Source: an uncultured Collinsella sp. (GTDB lineage Bacteria > Actinomycetota > Coriobacteriia > Coriobacteriales > Coriobacteriaceae). Taken from it: a stretch of 64,000 nt of DNA. Shown here piece after piece: positions 43,872 through 52,537 of the stretch; positions within the stretch are counted from its first letter, which is position 1; each line of letters starts with the position of its first letter. A program made the position numbers and the translations under genes. Below the pieces are notes generated by a model. That model had not been told where the DNA came from, searched no databases, and saw nothing but the letters and a program-made list of their open reading frames with translations. The stretch is from contig UQIB01000002.1 of the NCBI GenBank assembly GCA_900541015.1, positions 1 to 64,000 on the forward strand, in the 5' to 3' direction.

Positions 43872-44168
43872 AAAAAAGCGCCCGTCCCTGCAAGCTGGGA
43901 CGAAGCGCCACAAAACGGGCTGCACGCCCGCAAAAGCTCTTCGCTTAACCACCCAGCTTAGATGCCCTCGCCCGCGTATTCGCGCGCTCGCATCCGTTAC
44001 TCGGCTGGCCTGTATCGACGACCATCTCGGCGATGTCTACTAAGACGAACCTGCGCGGCACGTCCGTTGGGACCGCAGCTCCGGGGTGATTTTCATCGGT
44101 CGCATGCACGGGTTCTCAGCGCTCCCCACTCTCTGTAGCATGCGGACGGCCGACTACTCGTCCCCATC
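43872..44168 (-). promoter_or_regulatory. T-box leader of ileS (specifier ATC, Ile)
   Basis: On the minus strand the order is GATGGGGACGAGTAG at the Stem I base, AGAGAGTGGGGAGCG, a specifier stretch GATGAAAATCACCCC with ATC (44090-44088), then the antiterminator core GGGTGGTTAAGCG (43954-43942), and a terminator whose stem GGCGCTTCGTCCC / GGGACGGGCGC ends in TTTTTT (43909-43872). UGGU in the core can pair with the ACCA end of uncharged tRNA-Ile. Control is by uncharged tRNA-Ile, as known for T-box leaders. The core has TTAA where most T-boxes have ACC. Confidence 0.85.
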
Positions 44169-44308
44169 AACGCTTATGTGGAGTATGCTAGCACGTTCCG
44201 CGCCGGCGAAAAACCCTCAACACTGGTTTTATACGTTCGAAATTTCTCGCTATTACAGCCCTTCTCTAGGAGCAAAATACCTGAAAGCACTTTATCGAAA
44301 GAAAGAAG

Positions 44309-44362
44309 GTTGCCATGCGCACGATTGGAATGAGTGTTGCCATGCGCACGATTGGAATGAGT
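44309..44362 (+). repeat. Perfect 27-bp tandem duplication over a start codon
   Basis: Bases 44309-44335 and 44336-44362 are identical. Each contains GCCATGCGCACGATTGG. The duplication keeps the frame and doubles the first nine codons region of the dehydrogenase gene (MRTIGMSVA then MRTIGMSDY). Confidence 0.95.
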
Positions 44363-45424
44363 GATTATACCGTTGGCGAGGAGTGCTTTACCGAGCTGCC
44401 CGCCGCACTGGCCGAGTACGGAGCGACCAAGGTTGCCATCATTGGCGGCAAACGTGCACTGGCTGCAGCGCTGCCGGGCATCGAGGCGGCACTTGAAGGT
44501 ACCGATGTCGAGATTCTGGAGACGCGCGTCTACGGCACCAACAGCACGCGCGCCAATATTGCCAAGGTTGTGAACTCCCCCGCTTGCCAGCAGGCAGACG
44601 TGCTTATCGCCTGTGGCGGCGGCAAGGCACTCGACACCGTCAAGACGGCGGCCATCGAGCTCAAGAAGATCGTCTTTACCGTACCGACGATTTGCTCCAA
44701 CTGCTCGGCCGCGACCGCCATTGCCGTTGTCTACAATGACGATGGCTCGCTCGAGGGCTATTCGTACCCCAACCGACCGGCGCACATCTTCATCAACCCC
44801 AAGATCATCGCCGAAGCTCCGGCGGAATACTTCTGGGCCGGCGTGGGCGATGCCCTGTCTAAGCAGCCTGAGGTCGAATACGCCACGAGCGCCGGTAATT
44901 TGGAGCACACCGCCGGTCTTGGCCTGGCACTCGCCCACACCTGCTCCGAGCCGCTGTTTACCTATGGCGTCCAGGGGCTTGAGGACGTGCACCAGGACCT
45001 GTCGAGCGAAGCCGTCAAGCAGATCGCGCTCGACATCGTGGTCAACACGGGCTATGTCTCGAACCTGACCAACCAAAACGATTACTACTACAACTCGAGC
45101 GTGGCGCACGCATTCTACAATGCGACGTGCAGCATTCCGCGCGAGGGAACCTATCTGCACGGGGAGGTCGTGAGCTTGGGCGTGCTCGTCCTGTTTGCCT
45201 ATACGGGCGATACCGAGAACCTTGAGCGCTACGCCGCCTTTAACAAGCAGATGGGCCTGCCCGTGACGCTTGAGCAGGTCGGGCTTTCCGAGGCCGATAT
45301 CCCTGCCCTGTGCGAATACGCGCACGCCACCAACGAGTGGAAGCAGGGCAACCCTGAGCCCTTCACCGACGAAAAGTTCGCCGCCGCCATCAAGGCCGCC
45401 AACGCCTACGGCCACGGCCTCTAG
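44315..45424 (+). CDS. Glycerol-dehydrogenase-like iron-containing alcohol dehydrogenase
   Basis: 369 residues including a duplicated MRTIGMS start. NAD-binding GGGKALDTVKT and the metal ligand regions (GDALSKQ with Asp, TCSEPL, and HGEVVSLG with His) match the glycerol dehydrogenase/GldA group. The first ATG (44315) is used because AAGAAGG lies 6 bases before it; the second copy at 44342 lacks one. It is a single gene diverging from the ileS leader, with a strong terminator after it. Actual substrate may be another polyol or hydroxyketone. Confidence 0.85.
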   Translation: MRTIGMSVAMRTIGMSDYTVGEECFTELPAALAEYGATKVAIIGGKRALAAALPGIEAALEGTDVEILETRVYGTNSTRANIAKVVNSPACQQADVLIACGGGKALDTVKTAAIELKKIVFTVPTICSNCSAATAIAVVYNDDGSLEGYSYPNRPAHIFINPKIIAEAPAEYFWAGVGDALSKQPEVEYATSAGNLEHTAGLGLALAHTCSEPLFTYGVQGLEDVHQDLSSEAVKQIALDIVVNTGYVSNLTNQNDYYYNSSVAHAFYNATCSIPREGTYLHGEVVSLGVLVLFAYTGDTENLERYAAFNKQMGLPVTLEQVGLSEADIPALCEYAHATNEWKQGNPEPFTDEKFAAAIKAANAYGHGL

Positions 45425-45434
45425 GCCAAGACCA

Positions 45435-45475
45435 AAACCACCACAAGGGGACAGCACCCTTGTGGTGGTTTTTTA
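45435..45475. terminator. Bidirectional terminator after the dehydrogenase gene
   Basis: AACCACCACAAGGG and CCCTTGTGGTGGTT form a perfect 14-bp stem around GACAGCA, followed by TTTT. The stop codon of the convergent DUF523 gene lies in the T-run. It resembles 37584-37628. Confidence 0.9.
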
Positions 45476-45928
45476 TTGCTCCAGTATGCTGGGATCGAAT
45501 TCACTCGCCGGGATCACACGGTACCCATTGCGCAGGAGCAGGTCGACGAAAACGCCGTTGCCCGCTGTAAGGGTGCCACTGAATGTTCCGTCGTAGATGC
45601 GGCCTGCGCCACACGAGGGACTACGGTCCTGTAAGATGCACGCGGCGACCTCTTCCGGACCGCCCGCCTGCTCGCACATCGCGAGTGCTCGTTGGGCTCC
45701 TAGGCGGAATTCCCGGTCAACGGACACGCCCTCACAGGTACGAACCTCGCCGTTCACAATCTCGGACGGCTTACGCGGCGTGGGCAGGCCGCCAAAGACC
45801 TCGGGGCACACCAAGAGGACCTCGGTCCCTGTACGCTCGCAGGCCTCGACCAACGCGCGATGATAGTTGTCGAGCCCGTTATACTTGCAGCTCTCGCCCA
45901 TCAAACAGGCACTCACCACGATCTTCAT
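45473..45928 (-). CDS. DUF523 family protein
   Basis: 151 residues. The family motifs SACLMGESCKYNG near the start and DRSPSCG are present, with Cys residues suggesting metal or Fe-S binding. Function of DUF523 is not known. The start MKIVVSAC has GGGAGGG upstream. It is a single gene between gldA-like and ftsH units. Confidence 0.85.
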   Translation of the reverse strand: MKIVVSACLMGESCKYNGLDNYHRALVEACERTGTEVLLVCPEVFGGLPTPRKPSEIVNGEVRTCEGVSVDREFRLGAQRALAMCEQAGGPEEVAACILQDRSPSCGAGRIYDGTFSGTLTAGNGVFVDLLLRNGYRVIPASEFDPSILEQ

Positions 45929-45944
45929 ACATATCCCTCCCACG

Positions 45945-45982
45945 CAAAACGCCCCATTTGAGATAGACACTCAAATGGGGCG
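45945..45982 (-). terminator. Terminator after ftsH
   Basis: GCCCCATTTGAG and CTCAAATGGGGC are perfect 12-base arms around 7 bases; on the minus strand GTTTTGCG follows. Confidence 0.85.
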
Positions 45983-46003
45983 ATTGATACTGCGCAACCA
46001 GTA

Positions 46004-47896
46004 TTACTGCTGCTTTGACATCAGCGGATTCTCGCGCGTGAGGAGATTCATGAACTCCTCGCCCGTGATCGTCTCCTTCTTGTACAGATAACGAGCCAGC
46101 TCGTGGAGCTTGAACTTGTTCTCCTTCAGGATCTGCAGGGCGCGGTCGTGCGCATCCTCGATCAGCTTGGCGACAATCGCGTCCACGCGCTCGGCCGTAC
46201 CGGGGGCGCAGGTGAGCGACGTGTCCTGGTTAAGGTACGCATTCTGAACGGTACCGAGTGCCATCATGCCAAACTCATCGGACATACCAAAGCGCGTCAC
46301 CATGTTACGGGCGAGCTTGGTGGCCTGCTCGATATCGTTGGCGGCGCCGGTCGTCATCTCACCAAAGATGAGCTCCTCGGCTGCACGGCCACCGCAATAG
46401 ACGGCGAGCTTGTCCAGGACCTCCTGGCGCGTGGTCAGGAAGCGCTCATCCTCCTCGACCTGCATGGTGTAGCCCAGAGCACCGCTCGTGCGCGGCACGA
46501 TGGTGATCTTCGTGACCGGTGCAGAGCCCTTCTGGCGGGCGGCAACGATGGCATGGCCGATCTCGTGGTAAGAAACAACCTGCTTCTCGTGGTCGGACAG
46601 TACCGTGGACTTACGCTGCTGGCCGGCGATGACGACCTCCACCGACTCCTCAAAATCGTCCTGCGTAGCGCGCTTGCGGCCCTCACGGACGGCACGCAGG
46701 GCGCCCTCGTTGATGATATTGGCCAGGTCGGCGCCCGAGGCACCGGGCGTGGCGCGGGCAATCGCGGTCAGGTCGATCGGCGGCTGCGTCTTCACGCTCT
46801 TGGCATGCAGCTCAAGAATGTTCTTGCGGCCAGTCAGGTCGGGCAGCTCAACGGGGATACGGCGGTCAAAACGACCGGGGCGCAACAGGGCCGGGTCAAG
46901 GCTGTCAGGGCGGTTGGTAGCAGCGAGAACGACAATACCCTTGTGGTTATCGAAGCCGTCCATCTCGGTCAGCAGCTGGTTGAGCGTCTGCTCGCGCTCG
47001 TCGTTGCCGCTAAAGCCGCCGCCGTCACGCTTTTTGCCGATGGTATCGATCTCGTCGATAAACACAATGCACGGGGCCTTTTCCTTGGCCTGCTTAAACA
47101 GGTCGCGCACCTTGGCGGCGCCACGGCCGACGAACATCTCGACGAACTCAGAACCCGAAATGCTAAAGAACGGAACACCAGCCTCGCCGGCAACAGCCTT
47201 GGCTAGCAGGGTCTTACCGGTACCCGGAGGGCCAACAAGGAGAGCACCGCGCGGCAGCTTGGCGCCAATCTCCTCGTAGCGCTGGGGCTTCTCCAGAAAG
47301 TCGACGACCTCCTTGAGGGACTCCTTGGCCTCTTCCTGGCCGGCGACATCCTTAAAGGTCACGCCCACGTCCTTGGAGGCGATCACGCGCGCGCCGGACT
47401 TGCCCAGTCCACCGCCGCCAAAGCCACCGCCGCCAAAGTTCATCGAAGGACCGTCATCACCCATGGCCTTCTTCATGCGGCGGTTGAGCCACCAGCCGAT
47501 CAGGAAGAAAATCGCCATGGGAAGGATGAGCGTAAGCAGGTAGTAGGTCATCAAACCCGAGTTTTTATCGGGAACGACCGACTCCAGCGAAGCGCCAGAC
47601 TCAAGCACGCGATCGGTAAAGCCCGCATCGTTCGGCACACCGGTCGTCTTATAGGCGATGTTCTCGTCCTCGCCCTTCTTGGTGTAATAAATCGAGTAAT
47701 CGTCCGTGTTGTACTCGACCTTGTCGACACTCTTCTTATCGAGCGCTTTGACAAACGTCGAGTAATCGGTCTTCGTAATCTGCTGCGTGTGACCGATGTT
47801 GGGGAACAGAACGGTCGAGAGCACGAGGTAGACGACGAAGGCGATGAGCACGTAGAGGATCATATTCCGTCTACGCTTGTTGTCATCCATCTCCAT
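46004..47896 (-). CDS. ftsH: ATP-dependent zinc metalloprotease FtsH
   Basis: About 630 residues. Two membrane segments (ILYVLIAFVVYLVLSTVLF and the one near YYLLTLILPMAIFFLIGWWL), AAA+ domain with GPPGTGKTLLAKAVAGE and IVFIDEIDTIG, second region of homology RPGRFDRRI, and the zinc site HEIGHAI. It degrades membrane and short-lived proteins. I prefer the ATG at 47896 (MEMDDNK) because GGAG lies 9 bases upstream; ATG at 47911 is in frame. A glycine-rich linker follows the second membrane segment. Confidence 0.95.
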   Translation of the reverse strand: MEMDDNKRRRNMILYVLIAFVVYLVLSTVLFPNIGHTQQITKTDYSTFVKALDKKSVDKVEYNTDDYSIYYTKKGEDENIAYKTTGVPNDAGFTDRVLESGASLESVVPDKNSGLMTYYLLTLILPMAIFFLIGWWLNRRMKKAMGDDGPSMNFGGGGFGGGGLGKSGARVIASKDVGVTFKDVAGQEEAKESLKEVVDFLEKPQRYEEIGAKLPRGALLVGPPGTGKTLLAKAVAGEAGVPFFSISGSEFVEMFVGRGAAKVRDLFKQAKEKAPCIVFIDEIDTIGKKRDGGGFSGNDEREQTLNQLLTEMDGFDNHKGIVVLAATNRPDSLDPALLRPGRFDRRIPVELPDLTGRKNILELHAKSVKTQPPIDLTAIARATPGASGADLANIINEGALRAVREGRKRATQDDFEESVEVVIAGQQRKSTVLSDHEKQVVSYHEIGHAIVAARQKGSAPVTKITIVPRTSGALGYTMQVEEDERFLTTRQEVLDKLAVYCGGRAAEELIFGEMTTGAANDIEQATKLARNMVTRFGMSDEFGMMALGTVQNAYLNQDTSLTCAPGTAERVDAIVAKLIEDAHDRALQILKENKFKLHELARYLYKKETITGEEFMNLLTRENPLMSKQQ

Positions 47897-47988
47897 CTGC
47901 TTGAACTCCATCTACTGGGGTTAATAATGCTTTCTAGAATACCCAACCCGGACGGCGATAAACCGACGCCGGGCACGAAAAGACAGAG

Positions 47989-48474
47989 ATGGCATCACTG
48001 GAAGTCGGCAAGGTTCAAATCTATGCGGGCGACGGCAAGGGCAAGACGACGGCTGCGCTGGGGCCCGCGCTGCGTGCCACGGGCTATTGACTTAACGTGC
48101 TCATGCTTCAGTTTGCCAAGAAGCTGCACTGCGCCGAACATGATGCAGCACCTCGTTTAGGGCTACGCATCGTACAAGCCGCCCGCGACACACCCGAGGC
48201 TTGCGCCGCGCAGATCATGGAGCTCGCATGCGAGCAGATATCACAGGTCGACGTTCTGATTTTGGATGAACTCGGCGAGGCCATGCGCCGCGGCTTCGTG
48301 ACGCGCGAGGATGTCGAAGCGCTGATCGCGATAAAGCCCGCCACCACGGAGCTCGTGCTCACCGGCCGGGGCCTGCTGCCCCTCGCGAACCTCGCCTACC
48401 TTGTCACCGAAATGCGCCCCATCAAACACTACTTCGACGAAGGACTCCTAGCCCGCCAAGGCATCGAATACTAG
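47989..48474 (+). pseudogene. cobO: CobO-like cob(I)alamin adenosyltransferase, broken by TGA
   Basis: The frame starts as a CobO family P-loop protein: VQIYAGDGKGKTTAALGPAL. Codon 34 is TGA (48088-48090), where relatives have Gly in AxGYGLxVLMxQF. The same frame then continues for 128 codons with LNVLMLQFAKK, DVLILDELGEA and the end KHYFDEGLLARQGIEY. One base change (GGA to TGA) would explain the break. The region after QFAKK is also shorter than in CobO. No strong ribosome binding site is seen for either half. Most likely a decayed gene; readthrough cannot be ruled out. Confidence 0.75.
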
Positions 48475-48500
48475 CCATTGGGGACGTCCCGAATGGCTAG
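48471..48500. repeat. 30-base palindrome holding both stop codons of convergent genes
   Basis: CTAGCCATTGGGGAC and GTCCCGAATGGCTAG are inverted copies with one mismatch and no loop. The TAG of the cobO remnant and the TAG of the MATE gene both lie in it. Confidence 0.8.
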
Positions 48501-49846
48501 GCGGTGGCGCGGCCGAGCCAGTTGCCGCTGTGGTGGTAGATGGTAAACATCGTGGCCGTGATGAGCCAGGTTACGGGGTAGACCAGCAGTAGATGCTCGA
48601 GCGACGGATCGAAGGGCATGATCGCAAACACCCAGATCACCCTCAAGACAACGGTGCCAAAGATGGTGAGCATCATAGGCTGCAGACTCACGCCGGCACC
48701 GCGAATGGAGCCCGACGCGTTTTCGATAATAGAGAAGATCGCGTAGAACGGCGCGATGAAATGAAGAATCGTCGTGGTGTACGCCGAAATCGAAGCATCG
48801 TCGACAAACAAACGCGACAGCGGGCCCGAGAACACCAGGAGCACGGCAGACAGGCCACCAATGAGCATAAACGAAAGCACAAGCGACGTATGGTAACCCT
48901 TGCGCATGCGCTCGTAGTTGCGCGCGCCAAAGTTCTGCGCCGAGAACGTAGTGATCGATACGCCGAGCGCCTCGGTCACCATCCAGATAATGCCATCTAA
49001 GCGGCCCGAAAGACCCCACGCCGTGGTGACATCGGCACCAAACGAGTTGACCGACACCTGAATCAAAACGTTGGAAATCGAATACGCAGCAGACTGAAAG
49101 CCAAGCGGCAGACCACACGAGATCATGCTCTTACAAATGCCAGGATCAATGCCGAGTTTGGACAGCGAAAGCCGCCACGCACCCGGTGCGTGCATCATGC
49201 GAATCACGATCATCGTGGCGTTGGAGCAAATGGTCAGCGCCACCGCGATGCCGCAGCCCAGCGCCTCCATATGAAGCACGGCAACAAAGATGACATCCAG
49301 CACCGCATTAACAAGGCAGCCGGAAGCGATGATCACAGCAGGCCCGCGCGTGTCGCCCACGGCGCGTAGCAGTGCCGTTCCCATATTGAGCAGCAGCGCC
49401 GCAACCATGGCGGCAAAATAGCAACGAGCATAGGCCACGCCCTCGGCCAAAAGTTCATGCGGAGTGTTCATAAGTACCAGCATGGGCTCAACGAACACTA
49501 TGCCAAGAATCGAGAAAACGATACCGCCCACCAGCGCGAGCGTCATGGCCGTATGGACCGAACGGCTCAGTCGCTCATCATCGTGCTGACCAAAATACTG
49601 ACCGGTAATGACCGCGCAGCCGGCGCCGACGCCAACGCAAAAGCCAATGCAGAGCTCGGTGAGCACCATCGTAGCTTGAATGCCACCTAGCGCGAGCTTG
49701 CCGCCAAACTGACCGACGATATAGGTACCGATAAGCGTGTAGGACTGCTGAAAAAACGAACTAAAAAAGATGGGAACGCACAGCGACAGCAATTGCTGCC
49801 AAATGACTCCTTGCGTTACATCGATAGCCGTAGATTTCTTAGCCAC
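48497..49846 (-). CDS. MATE-family efflux transporter
   Basis: 449 residues with about twelve membrane segments. Family text includes VPIFFSSFFQQSYTLIGTYIVGQFGG and LGVSITTFSAQNFGARN. It resembles the Na+- or H+-coupled drug/metabolite exporters. The start is taken as GTG (49846) with GGGGAGGG upstream; the upstream in-frame Met at 49879 has no such signal. It is a single-gene unit; substrate unknown. Confidence 0.88.
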   Translation of the reverse strand: MAKKSTAIDVTQGVIWQQLLSLCVPIFFSSFFQQSYTLIGTYIVGQFGGKLALGGIQATMVLTELCIGFCVGVGAGCAVITGQYFGQHDDERLSRSVHTAMTLALVGGIVFSILGIVFVEPMLVLMNTPHELLAEGVAYARCYFAAMVAALLLNMGTALLRAVGDTRGPAVIIASGCLVNAVLDVIFVAVLHMEALGCGIAVALTICSNATMIVIRMMHAPGAWRLSLSKLGIDPGICKSMISCGLPLGFQSAAYSISNVLIQVSVNSFGADVTTAWGLSGRLDGIIWMVTEALGVSITTFSAQNFGARNYERMRKGYHTSLVLSFMLIGGLSAVLLVFSGPLSRLFVDDASISAYTTTILHFIAPFYAIFSIIENASGSIRGAGVSLQPMMLTIFGTVVLRVIWVFAIMPFDPSLEHLLLVYPVTWLITATMFTIYHHSGNWLGRATA

Positions 49847-49970
49847 ACGCCCTCCCCGCCAACGTATGTTAAACAACAAAATGGCAATTTAAGACCAAAG
49901 CAAATACCAGCTTAGCACCGACCGGCGTCGACCGAAACACCCCGAATTAGAGCGCGGTGCGGAAAACTGC

Positions 49971-50885
49971 CTAGTGATACAAACCCGGCTGGTAGTGATA
50001 CTCATTGCTCACGTGCGGGCACAGCTGCCAAAAGGCGACGGCGCTCGCCGCGGCAACGTTAAGCGAATCGACCCCGTGCGCCATCGGAATGCGCACCGCG
50101 TGGTCACAGCCGGCAATGGTCTTGGCGCCCAAGCCGGCACCCTCGGTACCCATAAAAAGCGCCAAGCGATCAATCTTCTGCAGCACGGGATCGTCCAGCG
50201 ATACGGAATCGTCCGTCAACGCCATAGCGGCACACGAAAAGCCGGCATCGTGCAACGCGCTCAGACCATCATGCGGCCACACACGAGCCTCGCTGCCAAT
50301 GCGCGTCCACGGCACCTGAAACACGGTGCCCATGCTCACCCGGGCTGAGCGACGGTACAGCGGGTCGCAGCACGTCGGGCTGACCAAAATACCGTCAACG
50401 TTCAATGCGGCAGCCGAGCGGAAAATCGCGCCAACATTGGTGTGATCGACAATACCCTCAAGCACGCACACGCGCACCGGACGATCCCCCACCGCCTCGA
50501 CGACGCCGCCCAAGAACTCATCAACCGGAATCTGACGCGGGCGACGGAACGCCGCCAGCGCGCCGCGCGTCACGTTAAAGCCCGTCAACTGCTCCATGAG
50601 CTCCATGGAGGCCACGAACACGGGAACCGGACCCGCTCCCTCGCGCACGACAAGCTGGTCAAACAGCGGCATCATCTGGTCGAGCCAGCGCTCGCCCAAA
50701 AGAAAGCTCACCGGCTCATATCCGGCGCGAACCGCACGCTCGATGACCTTGGCACTCTCAGCGATAAAAATGCCCTTCTGCGGCTCCAGCACGCAGCGAA
50801 GCTCACGCTCGGTCAGTCGCACGTAGGCATCGAGCCGCTCGTCCTCGAGCGAATCAATTCGCAGAACCTCAACGGCATCAGTCAT
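49971..50885 (-). CDS. TrmH/SpoU-family RNA 2'-O-methyltransferase
   Basis: 304 residues. SPOUT knot motifs: NVGAIFRSAAALN, FMGTEGAGL and the C-terminal IPMAHGVDSLNVAAA. An N-terminal L30e-like substrate-binding domain (about 100 residues) precedes them. It methylates ribose in a tRNA or rRNA; the exact target is not shown. Start MTDAVEV chosen by lack of similarity before it. It is downstream of dfr on the minus strand, with a hairpin near 50932-50950. Confidence 0.85.
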   Translation of the reverse strand: MTDAVEVLRIDSLEDERLDAYVRLTERELRCVLEPQKGIFIAESAKVIERAVRAGYEPVSFLLGERWLDQMMPLFDQLVVREGAGPVPVFVASMELMEQLTGFNVTRGALAAFRRPRQIPVDEFLGGVVEAVGDRPVRVCVLEGIVDHTNVGAIFRSAAALNVDGILVSPTCCDPLYRRSARVSMGTVFQVPWTRIGSEARVWPHDGLSALHDAGFSCAAMALTDDSVSLDDPVLQKIDRLALFMGTEGAGLGAKTIAGCDHAVRIPMAHGVDSLNVAAASAVAFWQLCPHVSNEYHYQPGLYH

Positions 50886-50931
50886 AGCAGCCAGCCCGCA
50901 CCCTTCTTTACAGCACATCTATACCAAACGA

Positions 50932-50950
50932 GGCGACGCTAAGCGCCGCC
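50932..50950 (-). terminator. Hairpin after the dihydrofolate reductase gene
   Basis: GGCGACGC and GCGCCGCC pair around TAA with one mismatch; on the minus strand TCGTTTGG follows. Confidence 0.45.
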
Positions 50951-50994
50951 CCATGCATTCAATCAACCCGATGATACCGTTCACGCCAGACGAT

Positions 50995-51513
50995 TTACGC
51001 CTCAACGCGATGATACGTCACGAACTCATAATCGACGCCCTCGTCACCCTCACCGGCGGCAATCGTCGCGACCCCGCTGCGCTGCGCAATCTTCCACGCA
51101 GGATCGGCTTCCAAATCGGGAAAGTACGTATCCACAACATGGACGCAGTGGTTATGCGTGACCTCGGCCTCGACGCAATACGGCAAAAACTGCCGATAGA
51201 CATCTCCGCCACCGATCACCCAGGCAACGGGCTCATCGGCAACCGCGGCGAGCGCCTCGTCGATGCTATGCACCACGTCGACGCCCTCGCGGGCAAAGCC
51301 CATATCGCGCGTAAGCACGATATTGCGGCGGTTCTTGAGAGGACGCCCGCCGGGAAAACTCAGCAGGGTCTTACGCCCCATAATAACCGGGCAACCTTTG
51401 GTGCACGCAACAAAATGGCGCATGTCGGCGCGATTGGACACTACCATGTCGCCCTCGCACCCAATGCCCCAGTCGTCACACACGGCGACAATGGCAGAAA
51501 GCTTACACGTCAT
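50995..51513 (-). CDS. Dihydrofolate reductase
   Basis: 172 residues. DHFR features are KLSAIVAVCDDWGIGCEGDM at the start, ADMRHF with the acidic active-site residue, PVIMGRKTLLSFPG and WVIGGGDVYRQFL. It reduces dihydrofolate to tetrahydrofolate. It follows thyA on the same strand 9 bases later, so it regenerates the folate oxidised by ThyA. The start ATG at 51513 has AGGTGG 5 bases upstream. Confidence 0.92.
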   Translation of the reverse strand: MTCKLSAIVAVCDDWGIGCEGDMVVSNRADMRHFVACTKGCPVIMGRKTLLSFPGGRPLKNRRNIVLTRDMGFAREGVDVVHSIDEALAAVADEPVAWVIGGGDVYRQFLPYCVEAEVTHNHCVHVVDTYFPDLEADPAWKIAQRSGVATIAAGEGDEGVDYEFVTYHRVEA

Positions 51514-51522
51514 GAGTGCCAC

Positions 51523-52371
51523 CTACACCGCAATGGGGATGTTCTTGACCTGCGGACCGTGCTCGTAGCCCTCCACGATCAGGTCTTCGGTCGTAAACGC
51601 GTAGAAATCATGCACATCGGGGTTAAGCGTTACCTTGGGAGCCGCAAACTGCGGACGCTCGATAAGCTCGCGGACGATATCGACATGACGATCATAGATA
51701 TGGGCGTCAGCGATCACGTGCAGCAGCTCACCGGGAATCATATCGACCGACTGCGCGACCATCATCAGCAAAATGGCGTACTGGCACACGTTCCAGTTGT
51801 TCGCGGCCAAAATGTCCTGGCTGCGCTGGTTGAGAATCATGTTGAGCGTCGGCTTGTCGTCCTGAGGACGCTGCGTCACGTTATAGGTCACGCTGTACGC
51901 GCACGGATACAGATGCATCTCGGACAAGTCGCTGAACACATAGGTATTCGTCATAATGCGACGGCTATACGGCGTGTTCTTAAGGTCGTACAGCACGCGG
52001 TCCATCTGGTCAAAGTCGCCCTCGGCATAATGGCTCTTCTGGCCAATCTGATAGCCGTAGGCCTTGCCGATGGAGCCGGTCTCGTCGGCCCACTCGTCCC
52101 AAATATGGCTGTTGAGGTCATGGACGTTATTGGACTTCTTTTGATAGATCCACAAGATCTCATCCATGGCAGATTTGAGGGCCGTACGACGCAGCGTAAG
52201 CGCAGGGAACTCTTCGCGCAGGTCGTAGCGCGCCGTGACGCCAAAGTTTTTAATGGTATAGGCAGGGGTGCCGTCCTCCCACACCGGGCGGACCTTTTGG
52301 CCCTCGGTGGTGGTGCCATGGTCCAAGATATCGCGGCACATGGTTACAAACTGTTGATCAGCCTTGCTCAT
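51523..52371 (-). CDS. thyA: Thymidylate synthase
   Basis: 282 residues. The catalytic Cys is in LYPCAYSVTYNV, and dUMP/folate-binding text is NQRSQDILAANNWNVCQY and HIYDRHVDIV. It converts dUMP to dTMP. The residues around the Cys (PCAY) and the NWN block differ from the E. coli type (PCH, PFN), indicating another ThyA subgroup. The start MSKADQ has AGGAGGG 4 bases upstream. It precedes dfr. A palindrome is 84 bases upstream of the start. Confidence 0.92.
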   Translation of the reverse strand: MSKADQQFVTMCRDILDHGTTTEGQKVRPVWEDGTPAYTIKNFGVTARYDLREEFPALTLRRTALKSAMDEILWIYQKKSNNVHDLNSHIWDEWADETGSIGKAYGYQIGQKSHYAEGDFDQMDRVLYDLKNTPYSRRIMTNTYVFSDLSEMHLYPCAYSVTYNVTQRPQDDKPTLNMILNQRSQDILAANNWNVCQYAILLMMVAQSVDMIPGELLHVIADAHIYDRHVDIVRELIERPQFAAPKVTLNPDVHDFYAFTTEDLIVEGYEHGPQVKNIPIAV

Positions 52372-52454
52372 TGACCCTCCTGTCAGTCGCCTACAAGCGA
52401 GATTCATTGTAGCCCAGGCGCACGCGGCCCCACAGCCCAAACATAAGCGCTCAT

Positions 52455-52523
52455 TTTCTGACATATGACAGAAATTCCTTGCGCAAATCTGTACGTTCGC
52501 TATTCTATTGTTGACATATGTCA
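52455..52523. promoter_or_regulatory. Paired operator-like palindromes and promoter of the DUF134/NifX gene
   Basis: TTTCTGACATATGACAGAAA (52455-52474) is a palindrome apart from one symmetric pair. TGACATATGTCA (52512-52523) is a perfect 12-base palindrome. Between them lies a promoter: TTGCGC (52479-52484), 16 bases, TATTCT (52501-52506). The second palindrome would cover the transcription start. The HTH of the gene itself may bind here. Inferred. Confidence 0.6.
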
Positions 52524-52537
52524 GATAAGGAGTGCGC

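Noticed and set aside
41057..43948. 963-codon open frame opposite ileS
   Set aside because: Antisense shadow of ileS, which has HIGH, KMSKS and zinc motifs. The shadow is low-complexity Val/Gly/Asp/Leu text.
44342..44362. Second ATG as the real start of the dehydrogenase gene
   Set aside because: It has no ribosome binding site; the sequence before it is the first copy of the duplication. The first ATG has AAGAAGG.
48088..48090. Selenocysteine at the cobO TGA
   Set aside because: Relatives have Gly, not Cys, there, and no hairpin of SECIS type follows closely. A point change to stop is simpler.
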